NCBI GenBank assembly: GCA_928212115.1
Contig: CAKMRJ010002223.1
Coordinates: 300,880,446-300,944,445, forward strand
DNA from: Lactuca virosa
Lineage: Eukaryota; Streptophyta; Magnoliopsida; Asterales; Asteraceae
Reading direction: 5' to 3'
DNA length: 64,000 nt
Shown here piece after piece: positions 1 through 12,199 of this stretch. Both the position numbers and the translations under genes were made by a program. The notes under the pieces are model-generated. The model worked only from the letters and a program-made list of their open reading frames with translations. It ran no database searches and was not told the origin of the DNA. Within the stretch, counting starts at the first letter, position 1, and every line of letters starts with the position of its first letter.

Positions 1-1685
1 ACAAATCAAAATTTTGAAAAAGACTGAGAATTCGACATCTGATTCTCAATCTAATTTTGCCGATATTGAAGATCACTCTGACAATATTAGCGAAATTAGT
101 GATATTGAGGATGTTGATTGTTCTCAGTTGTCTGTCATTAATGTTGCATCAAAATCTAAAAGGAAAAGAAAAACTTAAGGATTTGAAGGTTAAGATTGAC
201 ACTGACAAACCTTCTACTTCGAAAGATTGTGATTTTATGGATATCCGAGATAGTAAAACGGATAGCAGTGATGATGAAAATGATGGTGACAATTCAGACA
301 AAAAGGTCTCATCAAATAACGATTCAAAAGAAAAAGAAATTCCACGTGTTGTAGTTGATCAAGTATTTGGGGACACTGAAAATTTCGACAAAGTGTTGTC
401 TGAAAAAGGAGCCCATTATTTGGAAACAAATCAAGTGGTGTATCCGAATTTCAAGTGTACTGATGATGTTGTTTTCCCAAATCAAGTATTTGTCACCACT
501 AGAAATGTTGAGAACATTAAACCAAAATTCAAGAAAATGGTCGAAGATGACAACAAGAAAACAACAGACGAAGGATTCTTTTCAAATCAAAACACTGTCG
601 AAAATAACCTAACAAAGAATTCGTATGATTTTCAAAGACAAAAACCACAATGCAAATGGGTTGAAAAATCGAAAATTGTGAAAGAAGTTACAAAAGAGGT
701 TGTTGTGGAAAATAAAACTGTTGTCAAATTACATTCCAAAGAATTTAAAGAACGAATTAACAAGTTTTTAAAAGAAAATGCAATTTCAAAAAGACAAGCT
801 CGAAAGAAGATTTTTTGGCAAACCGTGGAGTTACGAAAGCAACAAAATGATTTGACATTAAAAACAACTGAAAACACAAAGTCTAAATCTGTTGAGAACA
901 AGTTTTCACATTCAGCAATTCATTCAGATCAAAAGAGAAATCCCGCTCAAACAAACAAAACAAAATCTGAATTTCATCCAAAAACAAATTTTTCGAAAGT
1001 TTCAAACTCATCGTTTTCTAAAGATAACAAAAATACCTCAAAGAGTGTTCAAAATCAATCATCAACACAACGATTTTCTTCTAATCAACAAACAAGGTTT
1101 TCTCAAAAACAAAAATCTCAAAATCGATTTTCTCAAAATATAAGTGTTGGAAACAATAATAGAAGTCAATACGCAATGGAATTTCGACCTAAATCAAATG
1201 TTGATTTCTTCCCACAAAATCCGAATTTTCCAAATCCTACAGGGAAACAAACCTTCAAAGTTTCGTACACAAAAGGGTTGTCTCATGACAAAAACATCAA
1301 TCATTGGCTTGAAGGAAAAGGATGAATGTATCAATCAAGGAAATACTCTCAACAACAAATTCAAGAAGCTTATGAGAAGTATGTGAATGCTTCGTCAACT
1401 GAAAGCTCATCTTCAAAAGATTCGAATGTTGCAGTAAAAACTTGGCAACCGGTTTCGAAAGAAAAGCATCTTCAAACTCAATCTAAAAAGACGAAGGCAT
1501 ATGTCAGTGACAATCCCAAACTAACAAAAATTGATGCTTCTGGTCCTTTACCTAGTGATGTCGACTTAACTGATAGTCTCAAAACTAAAGTTTGTGATTG
1601 GTTTAAAGGTTATACATTTCATTCTGTTTTCAAAGCTAATTTCCAAGGACCCAAAAAGCCTTGGGTACCTAAATTCCTTCATTGA
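1..1685 (+). pseudogene. copia gag C-terminal part and gag-protease linker, broken
   Basis: This Lys/Asn/Ser/Gln-rich reading lies upstream of the copia protease and continues in from the left, so its real start is outside the window. The first about 170 bases read in a different frame from the rest, implying a frameshift near 160-180. From there frame 3 stays open to a TGA at 1323-1325, continues in the same frame, and meets a second TGA at 1683-1685 just before the protease. No zinc knuckle is visible in the part present. Low complexity makes the gag assignment depend mainly on position. Confidence 0.65.
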
Positions 1686-4600
1686 TTGCAGGTGCTATGT
1701 GACAAGCAATATGATGAGAAATGGTATATCTATAGTGGTTGCTCTCGTCACATGACTGGACGAAAGGAAAATTTAAGAGATTTTCGAAGCTTGGAAAATG
1801 CAGGGGTTGTGAAGTTCAGCAGTAATCACAAGTGCCAGGTGAAAGGATATGGCAAAGTCACGAATGGAAAGTTCACTGTTAATCGCGTTGCTTATGTCGA
1901 ACGTCTGAAACATAATTTGATAAGTGTTTCACAACTTGTTGTGGGCACTGGCAATCAAGTTGTGTTTAACGAAGAAGGGAGTATTATTTCAAAGATTGAA
2001 ACGAACGAAGTGTTGCTGAAGTCGAAACGTTATGGCGATATGTTTACTCTTGATCTAAAACTGATTGTTGGGAAACCTTCAGTTTGTTTACTTTTGAAAG
2101 CTACATCTAAAGTTAGCTGGTTATGGCATCGTCGATTATCATATTTAAATTTTCGCAATTTAAATAATTGGTACTTGATGATCTTGTTCGAGGTTTACCA
2201 GTTTTAAAATTTGACAATGATACCTTATGTGCAGCTTGCGAAAAAGGAAAACAGCATAGGAAAGGTCATCCACTTGTGATAGATTCGAAAATTGTGGAAC
2301 CATTGGCACTTCTTCACATTGACCTCTGTGGACCATCAACTGTTGAAACTCTCAACAAGAAACGATACATTTTGGTTATTGTTGATGATTTTTCTCGATT
2401 CACTTTGGTGTATTTTCTCAGGTTAAAATCTGAAGTCTCTCAAACAATGATTGATTTTATCAAGAAAATTGAGATGAGTCTGAAGAAAAATGTTCGAAAG
2501 ATTAAAAGTGATAATGGGTCTGAGTTTAAGAACAAAGTGTTGGATTCATACTTAACCGAAAAAGGAATTTCGCATAACTTCTCTTCGCCCTATACACCTC
2601 AGCAAAATGTTGTAGTTGAAAGACGAAATAGGTCACTTTCGAAGCAGCAAGAACTATGTTGACATATGAGAATCTTCCTCAGTATCTATGGGCCGAAGCG
2701 GTGTCAACAGCATGTTTTACTCAGAATCGTTCTTTTATTCATCGACGTTTTAACATCACTCCGTATGAAATTATCAATAACCGAAAACCAAATGTTAAAT
2801 TCTTTCATGTGTTTGGATGTAGGTGCTTTATCATGAATCTCAAGGATAATCTTTCGAAATTTCAAGCAAAAGCTGACGAAGGAATCTTTTTGGGATATTC
2901 GCACAATTCGGTGGCATACAAAGTGTTAAACAAGCGCACACGCAAAGTCGAAGAGACATTTAATCTTACTTTTGATGATTACTATGTCAAACAAGTTGAA
3001 AAACAATTCGAACAAAAGCCAATTATTAATGAATCAACAAATGAATCTAACATTGTGAGTTCATCTGATTTTGATTATGATTTAGTTTTTAGTATTCCTG
3101 ACAGGGTTGTGGATGTTGAAGTTCGTGCAAATGATAATCAACAATCTGAATTGTCGAAGCATATTGATGACTCCGAACTCATTCAAAATATTGGTGATAA
3201 GATTTCAACAACGAATTCTATAGAAGTTGGCGAAAGTATGCTTAATAATCCAGTGGAGGGAGAGCACTTGGATTCGAATACTCTGGTTGAGAGGGAGCAT
3301 TCTTTCGAGGGGGAGAATGGGAGAATAGTTGAAGATGTTGAGGGGGAGCATCTTGTTGAGGGGGAGCATCAGAATGATAATTCTGTCGAAAGTAGACATA
3401 ATGATGACGATATGATAAGTCTTGATCAAAATGATGAATTTCACGAAATAAATGATAATATTTCTGTTACAGGATCTGAAAATGATGAGATATACGAAGA
3501 TGCACCTGTAGAATTTGATCCAGCATATCAACCATTAGAGAAATGGACAAAAACTCATCTGAAAGATCAAGTCATTGGGAATCCTAAAGATGGACTGTTA
3601 ACAAGAGCTCAGATTCGTGCGAAGAATGAGGTATTAAATACTCATCAAGAATTTTGCATGTTCAATGTTTTCATATCTAAAATTGAACCAAAGACTGTTA
3701 AGGTTGCAATGGAACACTCAGATTGGGTTGTTGCAATGCAATCTGAACTGGCTGAATTTAAAAGAAACAAGGTTTGGAGATTAATTCCTAAACCTGAAAA
3801 TGTTTCGATTGTCGGGTTAAAATGGATTTTCAAAAACAAAACCGACAAAGATGGAAATATTGTATGAAATAAAGCAAGATTAGTTGTAAAAGGATATTCG
3901 CAACAAGAAGGTATTGATTATGAAGAAACTTTTTCCCATGTTGCAAGACTCGAGGCTGTTCGAATATTTTTAGCTTATGCAGCTCATAAGGATTTCGATG
4001 TCTATCAAATGGATGTGAAATGTGCTTTTCTCAATGGAGAACTCGAAGAAACTGTTTACGTTGAACAACCTCCAGGTTTCGTAAATGAAATGCATCCTGA
4101 TCATGTGTACATTTTAGATAAAGCTGTATATGGGTTAAAACAAGCACCAAGATCATGGTATGCAACTCTTACCAGTTTCTTAAAACAGTCGAAATTTAAA
4201 CAAGGATCAGTTGACCCCACATTATTTCGAAAGAAAGTTGGGAATCATCTAATGTTTGTTCAAATTTATGTCGACGATATTATTTTTGGCTCTACTGACC
4301 CTGCTTTGTCTAGTGAATTCGAAAATTTGATGAAAAGCCAATTTGAAATGAGCTTGATGGGTAAAATCAATAATTTTCTTGGCTTAAACATTTATCACAA
4401 CAGAGAAGGCATTTTCATCAATCAGGAAAAATATACAAGGAATTTGCTCGAAAATTTTGGATTGACAAATAGCACGAAGTTAAGGGTACCAATGGCGATT
4501 GGCACAAGGCTATCACCTTCGTTAGAAATGTCTGCAGTTGATCTTACCTTATACAGGAGCATGATAGGTTCATTGTTTTATCTTACTGCAAGTAGACCTG

Positions 4601-4805
4601 ATATCATGTTTTATGTATGTAATTGTGCTAGGTATCAAGCAAATCCATGAGAACCACATTTAACTGCTGTGAAGAATATCTTTCGTTATCTCAAGGGAAC
4701 GATTTCGTTAGGATTGTGGTATCCTTCAAAAACAGGATTTTTCATTCAGGCATTTTCAGATGCAGATCTAGGAGGGTGTACTTTGGATCGAAAAAGCACA
4801 AGTGG
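1686..4805 (+). pseudogene. copia pol 5' part: protease, integrase, reverse transcriptase, start of RNase H (broken)
   Basis: Protease is marked by WYIYSGCSRHMTG at about 1722-1760; the usual catalytic DSG reads YSG, so the active-site Asp is lost. The GAG-pre-integrase motif (WLWHRRLSYLNFRNL) follows at about 2120-2165. The integrase core starts near LLHIDLCGPS (about 2308) and includes SDNGSEFKN (about 2509). Reverse transcriptase begins near 3720 and holds YVDD at 4267-4278. Breaks are a frameshift near 2160-2210, another near 2630-2660, a TGA at 3865-3867 and a TGA at 4648-4650. The frame runs into KSTSG and is cut at 4805 by gypsy 1. RNase H resumes at 17393 (17388-17392 is the duplicated target site). 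Confidence 0.88.
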
Positions 4806-6774
4806 TGTAACGCCCCGATTCTTAGGTATTGTTTAAATAAGAATTTAATTGGTTTCAAGGCCTACTCGACGAGTTGGTTGCCCTACTCGTCGAGTAGCAA
4901 CGGGTTTGGTACGCGTGTTTAGTGACCTACTCGCCGAGTCCATGAAGGGACTCGACGAGTAGGAGCTGACAGAGGAAACCCTAAATCCCGGGGTTTTGCA
5001 CCCTATTTAAGGAAGCATAAGCCTCCTTTGGCCTCTTTGCAGTTCTAGAGAGCTCTTAAGAAACCCTAATTCGTGTGGTGCTCTATTGTGTGTGTATTAA
5101 GCTTGGGAGGAAGATCTTTGGAGAAAAGGAAGTTGGAAGGCAAGGAAATTGGAGCAAGGAAAGTGTGGGAATCAGAATCTACCTCAGTTAGCATCTTCCA
5201 GAGGTATCAAGTCGCCACCTTTACTTCTTTTCCCTTCTAGATCTCTTTTTGGTTGAGTTTAGGGCTTTTATGGATCTTTGAGTTGATAAGGTGGACTATG
5301 GGCTAGATCTGAAGTTGTAACTTCAGATCTGGACCCTTCTTAAGTCCTAGAGTCATAAAGTTTCTGGTTTGGGCGTGAATGAAACATCTTTGAGTATGAA
5401 ACCCCCATTGTAAGCTTGGATTTGACATTAAGAGCCTTTGTAGCTATGCATGCACGTAAAGTTTGCAACTTTACGTGAAAAGCATGCCTTAGAAGCTTGG
5501 ATCTGTAGTTTGGAGCCGCTGCATGGCTCAAATGAGTCTGTATGGCAAAAAGGACTGAAGGGACTCAGCGAGTCGCATGGTCGACTCGGCGAGTCATATG
5601 AAGATAGGCATGAACTCGGCGAGTTGGAAGAACAACTCGGCGAGTCCAATGAAGATTTTCGTAGACTCGACGAGTGGATGAACAACTCGGCGAGTCGGAT
5701 TAGGTTGCCGCAACTTATGTATGCGCGGGTAACTGTCGAGTTGCAAGAAGGAAGCTCGACGAGTGGCCTTAGGGTCTCGATCGTAAACCAAAGGAACTCG
5801 ACGAGTCACTCAGGTGACTCGGCGAGTGGGTTAGTACTTCAAGGAACTCGGCGAGTAGCCGGGGGAACTCGGCGAGTCGAGGTCAACATGGACTGTTGAC
5901 CTTGACTGATGACTTTAACTTTGACCAGGATTGATTAGTTGGCTTATGGGTATGATTATACTATGGTTATAGGTGGTGGAGTTTGAGGCAGTGATCTGAG
6001 GGTTGAAGTTTATCTACCGAGTCGACATCTGCAAGGTGAGTTATCCTCACTATATCGATAGGGTCTAAGGCACCAAGGTCGGCCCTTTTAGTTGTTATCG
6101 TTATGGTATGCTACATGTGGATATGATCTGTTAGATCAGAATCAGGATAGACAGTATGTTATGCTCTTATGATCCGTAGAGATTGATATGTTAGTGACCT
6201 GCTAGGTCAGTGCTCTAGTTATGAGAGATTGCTATGTTTGACGCTCAGTGAGATAGATATGTTTGATGGTTCTATATGCCAGTATATGTTAGTTATGCGC
6301 ACATGGTTACTTGCTTGTGGCTTGGGTTGAGGCGGTCCTGCTTTGTGCTGAAGGCCAACACACCCTATGAGCGGTCCGGGAAGACTGTAGGCCCACGTGG
6401 CGGTCCAGTCATGCCGAAGGCTCCGTATAGATTCAGTTGGACTGTAGGCCCTGTAGGGCGGTCCAGTCAGGCCGATGGCCCAGTATGCATGTTGATTGAT
6501 TGATTATTTCGGATATGGTATTATTAGTGTGGTATTGGTATTTTGGGGGTAGCTCACTAAGCCCTCGGGCTTACAGTTTTCAGTTTATTGTTTCAGGTGC
6601 TTCAGGAGTTCATGGCAAGGCAAAGGTGTGACCGTACCGCTCCTCATCCTTATGATCTGGCTTTTGGGACACTCTGATTGAATAATGAATTGAAAACACT
6701 TTTGTAAACAATTACTATTTGGTTTTATTTATGCTTGAAAAGTTTAAATTTGGCGTAAAATTTTGGATGTTACA
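4806..6774 (+). repeat. Gypsy 1 5' LTR (1969 bp)
   Basis: It runs from TGTAACGCCCCG to GATGTTACA, with TG/CA ends. A TATA-like CTATTTAAGG is at 5003-5012, followed by a CT-rich start region and AAACCCTAAT. Palindromes ACTCGACGAGT/ACTCGGCGAGT occur both before the TATA (about 4860-4965) and, densely, at 5560-5885. A later block (6330-6480) holds repeats built on GGTCC...GTAGGCCC. The 3' LTR matches it closely outside the inserted solo LTR. Confidence 0.93.
5560..5885 (+). repeat. cluster of ACTCGRCGAGT palindromes in the gypsy 1 5' LTR
   Basis: About a dozen exact or near-exact copies of the 11-bp palindrome ACTCGACGAGT / ACTCGGCGAGT at irregular spacing, so this is not a simple tandem repeat. 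The same cluster recurs in the 3' LTR at about 16170-16500. The open reading across it is a by-product of the repeats. Confidence 0.85.
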
Positions 6775-6777
6775 AGT

Positions 6778-6790
6778 TGGTATCAGAGCC
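6778..6790 (+). other. Gypsy 1 primer binding site (initiator tRNA-Met type)
   Basis: TGGTATCAGAGCC lies 3 bases after the LTR end and matches the usual plant LTR-retrotransposon site complementary to the 3' end of initiator methionine tRNA. The same site is found after the LTRs of gypsy 2 and D, and in shorter form after the LTR of C. Confidence 0.92.
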
Positions 6791-7385
6791 TTGGTTTGAG
6801 TGAATTGGGGGAAACATACGTGTGAACCCAGTCTCAAATCAAGGAAATTTCGAAATAAATTCTAAAATGGTTTTCAAAATAAAGGATGGAGGATGAAGAG
6901 GGTACGATCAGCCGGAGCCTGTAAGTAAACCCCAAAATACCATACAGTTATTATGATATGTTAGAACAGCATGTTAGTGCTAGGCTAGGGATCTTCAGGA
7001 ATCGCATGATAGACTTGCCTGATTATATTATGCCTACTAGCCCAGGGTTTTTTGTATATGGAATTGACATCATTACTGTAGTCGTTAGTGTAGGCGCCAC
7101 GGTTGTGCGTAATCAAGATCTTATAGCCTGAGAATGGTTGATCCAGTCTTCAGATAGGATTGGGTATTCGAAAGTCTATTGGGTCCAGTATTATGTGCGA
7201 CAAGCCTGCACTAGCACTGCAGGGGTTGATGAAAGTTTCATGGATGTGTGGGTTGTGAGGAGCTGTGAGATCAGTTGTAGGATAGGCGATGTTTCCCTAG
7301 GAGTAAGGGTTGAGCGCATATTATGCTGATGATAGTGTTAGGGTGTTGTGGTGATACTTGAGACAAATATGGGTAGGTGTGGAAG

Positions 7386-7405
7386 GTAGTATGGGCCCGT
7401 ACTAC
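7386..7405 (+). promoter_or_regulatory. palindrome in gypsy 1 leader, candidate RNA dimerisation/packaging signal
   Basis: GTAGTATGGGCCCGTACTAC is a near-perfect palindrome centred on GGGCCC, about 110 bp before the gag ATG. Equivalent sequences lie in the leaders of gypsy 2 (24043-24062) and D (63469-63489), each followed by CTGAAA. The role is inferred by analogy with retroviral leader hairpins. Confidence 0.5.
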
Positions 7406-7517
7406 TGAAAGCACAGGACCCATACGCGTAGCAAGGAAGTCACAACCCCTAGGGTTTGTGGGTTTTTGTCTCCCGATATTATGTTATTTATCTGATGACT
7501 TGAATATATATTTCAGT

Positions 7518-8891
7518 ATGGTGGTGACGAGACGTGTTGCTACTGGATCCGGATCAGGATCAGGATCAGGATCGGGAGACGGAGGGTCAGAGGTGCCGAT
7601 AGCACCCGAGCCCGTGGTACAGATAGGGACCGAGGAGTTGGATGACAGGATCCGGGAGATTAAGCACGGCGAGATTGCCGCAGCGTTCCGAGCACAGCTG
7701 CCAGAGATGTTTGGGTCGATTAAGACCGCGATGGTTGAGTACTTTGATGAGCGTTATGCACCTCTAGCAGAGACAGCTGCCGCTGCAGCCACTTCGGCTG
7801 TAACTGCGGCAGGGGTTGGAGGAGGAGCCAGCAGGGCTTTCCAGCACCGGGACTTCAATAATACGAAGCCCCCGACGTTTGATGGTACACAGGATGCGAT
7901 CAGGGCTATGAGGTGGTTATCTGATGTGGAGGGATGTTTCTTCACGTGTTCATGTCCTGCTGACCAGAAGGTCAGGTGTGCCCCAAACCTGCTGAGGCTT
8001 GGGGCAAAGGACTGGTGGAGATTGACGACAGGGTCGTACATGGATGATCAGCGAGCTACTGTTACTTGGGAGCAGTTCCGGGATATGTTCCGCACCCGCT
8101 ACGTTCCACATGTTGAGCGGGAGTGGCTTGCTCAGGAGTTTTTGACATTGAGACAGGATGGGGAGTCAGTGATGGAGATCACTCGTATGTTCACGGAGAG
8201 GGCTATGTTCTGCCCGGAGTTTGCTTCAGAGCAGTCTCAGATGACTCGTTATCTGAGTATGCTCAAGACTGATATTCGACAGTTTGTTGCTACACAACGT
8301 TGTGAGACTCTTTTGGATCTTCAGGAAGCCGCGAGGCGGCGCGAGTTGGAGATAGAGCTGCAGTTGAAGGAGCAGCGTCAGGTTCCGGCACAGTCTCAGC
8401 CGGCACCTAAGCGGTCCAAGACCGCTGATACTCGAACCGGGGGTCAGCAGAGCCGCACTTGTGGAAAGTGTGGCAGGGGTCATTCAGGGATTTGTCGAGC
8501 AGGAGGTGGTTGCCACAAATGTGGCAAGGAGGGGCACTATGCCAGGGACTGTCGCCAGTCCGCCCCTCCAGCAGATATGAGGATTTGTTATCATTGTCAT
8601 CAGGTTGGTCACGTGAAGACCAACTGCCCGCAGCTCGTCACCAAGGCGGCGCAGGGATCCGCACCGGCTACTTTGAGGATTAGGGATGGGAGGCCAGTCA
8701 AGGCGGAGCCTCCGATGGCTCAGGGGCGCGCCTTCCAACTCACGGCCGAGGAGGCCAAGGCAGCACCGGATGTGGTTGCTGGTATGTTTCTATTTTCTGT
8801 TTCAGTCATTTTATCTATGTTGTGCTTATCGTTGGTGCCTGTGTTTAGGTACATTTTTAGTAAACTCTTTGCCTGCATTGGTTTTATTTGA
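7518..8891 (+). CDS. Gypsy 1 Gag (capsid and nucleocapsid)
   Basis: Gag forms the particle and binds element RNA. The start is the ATG at 7518 (MVVTRRVATGSG, then a Gly/Ser run), 743 bp after the LTR; an upstream in-frame ATG lies in the leader and is unlikely. The retrotransposon gag core begins about residue 113 (FNNTKPPTFDGTQ, then AMRWLSDVEGCFFTCSCP). Nucleocapsid zinc knuckles follow: CHKCGKEGHYARDC (about 331-344) and CYHCHQVGHVKTNC (about 357-370), with a degenerate Cys/His cluster before them. The frame is open through a 67-nt intron-like segment to a stop at 8889-8891, giving 457 residues. Splicing that segment would instead fuse Gag to protease. It is the only near-intact coding region of the transposon nest. 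Confidence 0.85.
   Translation: MVVTRRVATGSGSGSGSGSGDGGSEVPIAPEPVVQIGTEELDDRIREIKHGEIAAAFRAQLPEMFGSIKTAMVEYFDERYAPLAETAAAAATSAVTAAGVGGGASRAFQHRDFNNTKPPTFDGTQDAIRAMRWLSDVEGCFFTCSCPADQKVRCAPNLLRLGAKDWWRLTTGSYMDDQRATVTWEQFRDMFRTRYVPHVEREWLAQEFLTLRQDGESVMEITRMFTERAMFCPEFASEQSQMTRYLSMLKTDIRQFVATQRCETLLDLQEAARRRELEIELQLKEQRQVPAQSQPAPKRSKTADTRTGGQQSRTCGKCGRGHSGICRAGGGCHKCGKEGHYARDCRQSAPPADMRICYHCHQVGHVKTNCPQLVTKAAQGSAPATLRIRDGRPVKAEPPMAQGRAFQLTAEEAKAAPDVVAGMFLFSVSVILSMLCLSLVPVFRYIFSKLFACIGFI
8782..8848 (+). other. intron-like segment between gag and protease of gypsy 1
   Basis: It starts GTATGTTTC and ends GTGTTTAG, is T-rich (67 nt), and is preceded by a codon G that joins exactly in frame with GTACATTT after removal. 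Removal moves the reading from the gag frame to the protease frame. Retained, it adds a hydrophobic tail and a stop at 8891. Splicing is predicted only. Confidence 0.6.
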
Positions 8892-11800
8892 CTTCGGGGC
8901 GAGTCGGTCGTTTGTATCTCAGACTTTCAGTAGAGAGTTCAGTGTGTCGGTAGATGAGCTTGAGTGTCCGTTGCGAGTTTCGATCGCCAACAAGCACGGG
9001 ATTTCTGCTTCTTCAGTTTACCGGGGATGCGAGCTGGAGATTTTCGGGGTATCATTCCCGATAGATTTGATTCCTATTCCCATGGGGGAAGTATGTGTGA
9101 TCGTAGGGATGGATTGGCTCAGCCAGTTTGGCGTAATGATCGACTGTGAGGGACAGCGAGTAGTAGTTCGAACCCCAAGTGGGGGAGAACTGGTGGTATA
9201 TGGTGAGGGCACCAGAGTAGGATCAGGGTTTTGTTCGGCCGCCAGGGCTCGGCAGTATATTCAGCACGGATGTGCAGGTTATTTAGCGTGTGTGGTGGAC
9301 ACGTGGTTCAGGGATCAGACTTCAGTTTCAGAGGTCCCGGTGGTTAGAGAGTTTGCTGACGTGTTTCCAGAGGAGTTACCTGGAGTGCCTCCGGAGAGGC
9401 AGGTGGAGTTCAGGATTGATCTAGTGCCGGGGGCGGCCCCTATCGCTAAGGCGCCGTACCGACTAGCACCGCCAGAGATGCAGGAGGTATCATTTCAGTT
9501 GCAGGAGCTGCTGGGTAAGCAGTTTATTCGTCCGAGTAGTTCCCCATGGGGAGCACCGATCCTCTTCGTCAGGAAGAAGGACGGTTCGCACAGGATGTGC
9601 ATCGACTACAGGGAGTTGAACAACCTAACGGTGAAGAACCGTTATCCACTCCCAAGGATAGATGATCTTTTCGATCAGCTGCAGGGTGCATCTTGGTTTT
9701 CCAAGATCGACTTGAGATCCGGGTATCACCAGGTCAGGGTGAGGGAGGAAGACGTGGAGAAGACCGTGTTTCGGACTCGTTATGGTCATTACGAGTTCGT
9801 GGTGATGCCGTTTGGGCTCACCAACGCACCGGCAGTATTCATGGATTTGATGAATCGGGTCTGCAGACCGATGCTTGATCGCTCGGTCATTGTGTTCATA
9901 GATGATATCTTGGTGTATTCCAAGACCCGAGAGCAGCACGAGGAGCACCTCAGGGAGCTGCTAGAGGTTCTGCGACGAGAACGGTTGTATGCCAAGTTCT
10001 CGAAGTGTGAGTTTTGGTTACGAGAGGTCCAGTTCCTCGGACATCTCGTTAACCAGGAGGGGATTTTGGTCGACCCGGCCAAAGTCGAGGCGGTTATGCA
10101 GTGGGATATTCCGAAATCTCCCTCTGACATCAGGAGTTTCTTGGGATTAGCAGGGTACTACCGGAGATTTATTCGAGATTTTTCCAAGGTTTCAGTACCC
10201 CTCACTCGTCTAACGAGGAAGGGGGTGGATTTCCGGTGGGGCCCTGAGCAGCAGAGGGCGTTTGAGACCCTCCGGCGATGTTTGTGTGAGGCGCCAGTGC
10301 TGACGCTCCCCGAGGGAGTCGAGGATTTCGTAGTATTTTGTGATGCGTCCATCACAGGTCTGGGGGCGGTCCTCATGTAGAGGAGATGAGTGATAGCCTA
10401 TGCATCGCGGCAGCTGAAGCCGCATGAGACGAGATACCCTACGCATGATCTTGAGTTGGGAGCGGTGGTCTTCGCTCTCAAGATTTGGAGGCATTATCTG
10501 TACGGGGTCCGGTGTACTATATACACGGATCACAAGAGCTTGAGGCACATCATGGATCAGCCGAACCTGAATATGAGGCAGCGCAGGTGGCTGGATGTAG
10601 TCAAGGACTATGATTGTGAGATCTTTTACCATCCTGGTAAAGCGAATGTAGTTGCGGACGCTTTGAGCCGCAAGTCAGCTGGGTCTTCTACCCCGGCAAG
10701 GTGTATGAGGATAGGGGTGGATTCCCCGCTTGTGAGCTTGATTAGGGATGCTCAGGTCGAGGGCATGAGACCAGAGAACTGGAAGATGGAGCGGATTAAG
10801 GGCGAGAACGCCCGGTTTGTTCAGGATAGCCGCAGATTATTGACCCGACACGGTCGGGTTTGGGTTTCGATATCCGGAGGGGTCCGGCAGACAGTGATGG
10901 AGGAGGCTCATAAGTCTCACTTTTCGATACACCCGGGGGCCACCAAGATGTAACGAGATTTGAGTTTGAGCTACTGGTGGCCGTGCATGAAGCGAGAAAT
11001 CGCTTGGTACATCGAGAGGTGTTTGACTTGTAGGATGGTCAAGGCCGAGCATCAGAGGCCGCATGGTAAACTGCAGCCCCTGGAGATTCCCATGTGGAAA
11101 TGGGAACAGATCACGATGGACTTTATTACCAAGTTGCCGAGAACGGCGAAAGGGCTTGATGCTATATGGGTCATCGTGGATCGATTGACCAAGAGTGCCC
11201 ATTTCTTGGCCATACGGGAGAGTTTGTCGGCCGAGAGATTGGCCGATATGTACATCAGCGAGATTGTCTCTCGCCATGAGGTTCCAATCTCCATTGTCTC
11301 CGATCGGGATGTCAGGTTTACTTCCCGTTTTTGGCAGAAGTTCCACGAGGAACTGGGTACGCGGCTGCACTTTAGTACAGCATTCCATCCGCAAACCGAC
11401 GGTCAGAGCGAGCGGACCATTCACACCCCTCGAGGATATGTTAAGGGCGTGTGTTATTGATTTCGGTGGGAGCTGGGATTCTCACTTACCGCTGGCAGAG
11501 TTCGCCTACAACAACAGCTATCATTCCAGTATTGGCGCCGCGCCTTTTGAGCTGTTGTATGGTCGGAGCTGTAGAACCCCGGTCTGTTGGGGTGAAGTTG
11601 GACACAGAGTGATGGGTCGAACAGAGGTAGTCTTGCAGACTACCGAAAAGATCCAGCAGATCAGACAGCGGCTGCAGACCGCTCAGAGTCGGCAAAAGAG
11701 TTACACTGATAGACGCCGATCGGATTTAGAGTTTCAGGTTGGTGACATGGTACTTCTGAAGGTCTCGCCCTGGAAGGGTGTGATCCGCTTCAGGAAGAGG

Positions 11801-12199
11801 GTGAAATTGGGTCCCCGTTATATTGGGCCATTCAAGATTATTGCCAGGGTTGGCAAGGTGGCTTATAGGCTTGAGCTACCGGAGGAGCTCAGCCGAATTC
11901 ATAGCACGTTCCATGTTTCGCAATTGCGGAAGTGTATTATGGATCAGGAGGCAGTAGTATCGATGGATGATATTCAGCTCGATGAGCGCCTGAATTACGT
12001 GGAGAGGCCTGTAGCCATCTTGGAAAGGAAGAAGAAGATTTTGCAGAATAAAGAGATACCTTTGGTAAAAGTGCAGTGGGAGCATCAGAGAGGATCCGAG
12101 TGGACGTGGGAGCCGGAGGCGGAAATGCGGGAGCATTACCCGGCATTGTTTATTCCAAGCAGACTTCGAGGGCGAAGTCTAGTTCAAGTGGGGGAGAAT
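8849..12199 (+). pseudogene. Gypsy 1 pol: protease, RT, RNase H, integrase, chromodomain-like tail (broken)
   Basis: Protease shows LVLFDFGASRSFVS (about 8879-8920), with DFGA in place of DSGA. RT follows, with FSKIDLRSGYHQVRV (about 9700), MPFGLTNAP (about 9805) and the catalytic FIDD (about 9895-9906). RNase H starts at FCDASITGLGAVLM and is interrupted by TAG 10378-10380 and TGA 10387-10389. Integrase has its HHCC finger near 10907-11040, broken by TAA 10951-10953, then the core (D in ITMDFITK, D in VSDRD, E in SERT) up to a one-base insertion near 11430. The remaining frame holds the integrase C-terminal part and a chromodomain-like end (KVQWEHQRGSEWTWEPE, about 12070-12120). Three stops and one frameshift make the reading non-functional. 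Confidence 0.92.
12187..12199 (+). other. Gypsy 1 polypurine tract
   Basis: AGTGGGGGAGAAT lies directly before the 3' LTR start TGTAACGCCCC at 12200. The identical tract precedes the gypsy 2 3' LTR. Confidence 0.9.

Noticed and set aside
5450..5899. 149-codon ORF in the gypsy 1 LTR (also at 16064-16513)
   Set aside because: It is produced by the ACTCGRCGAGT repeats, lies within LTRs, and matches no family; the opposite strand is open as well.
6778..6790. tRNA gene
   Set aside because: Only the primer-site complement to initiator tRNA-Met is present; no cloverleaf. The same holds for the other LTR ends.
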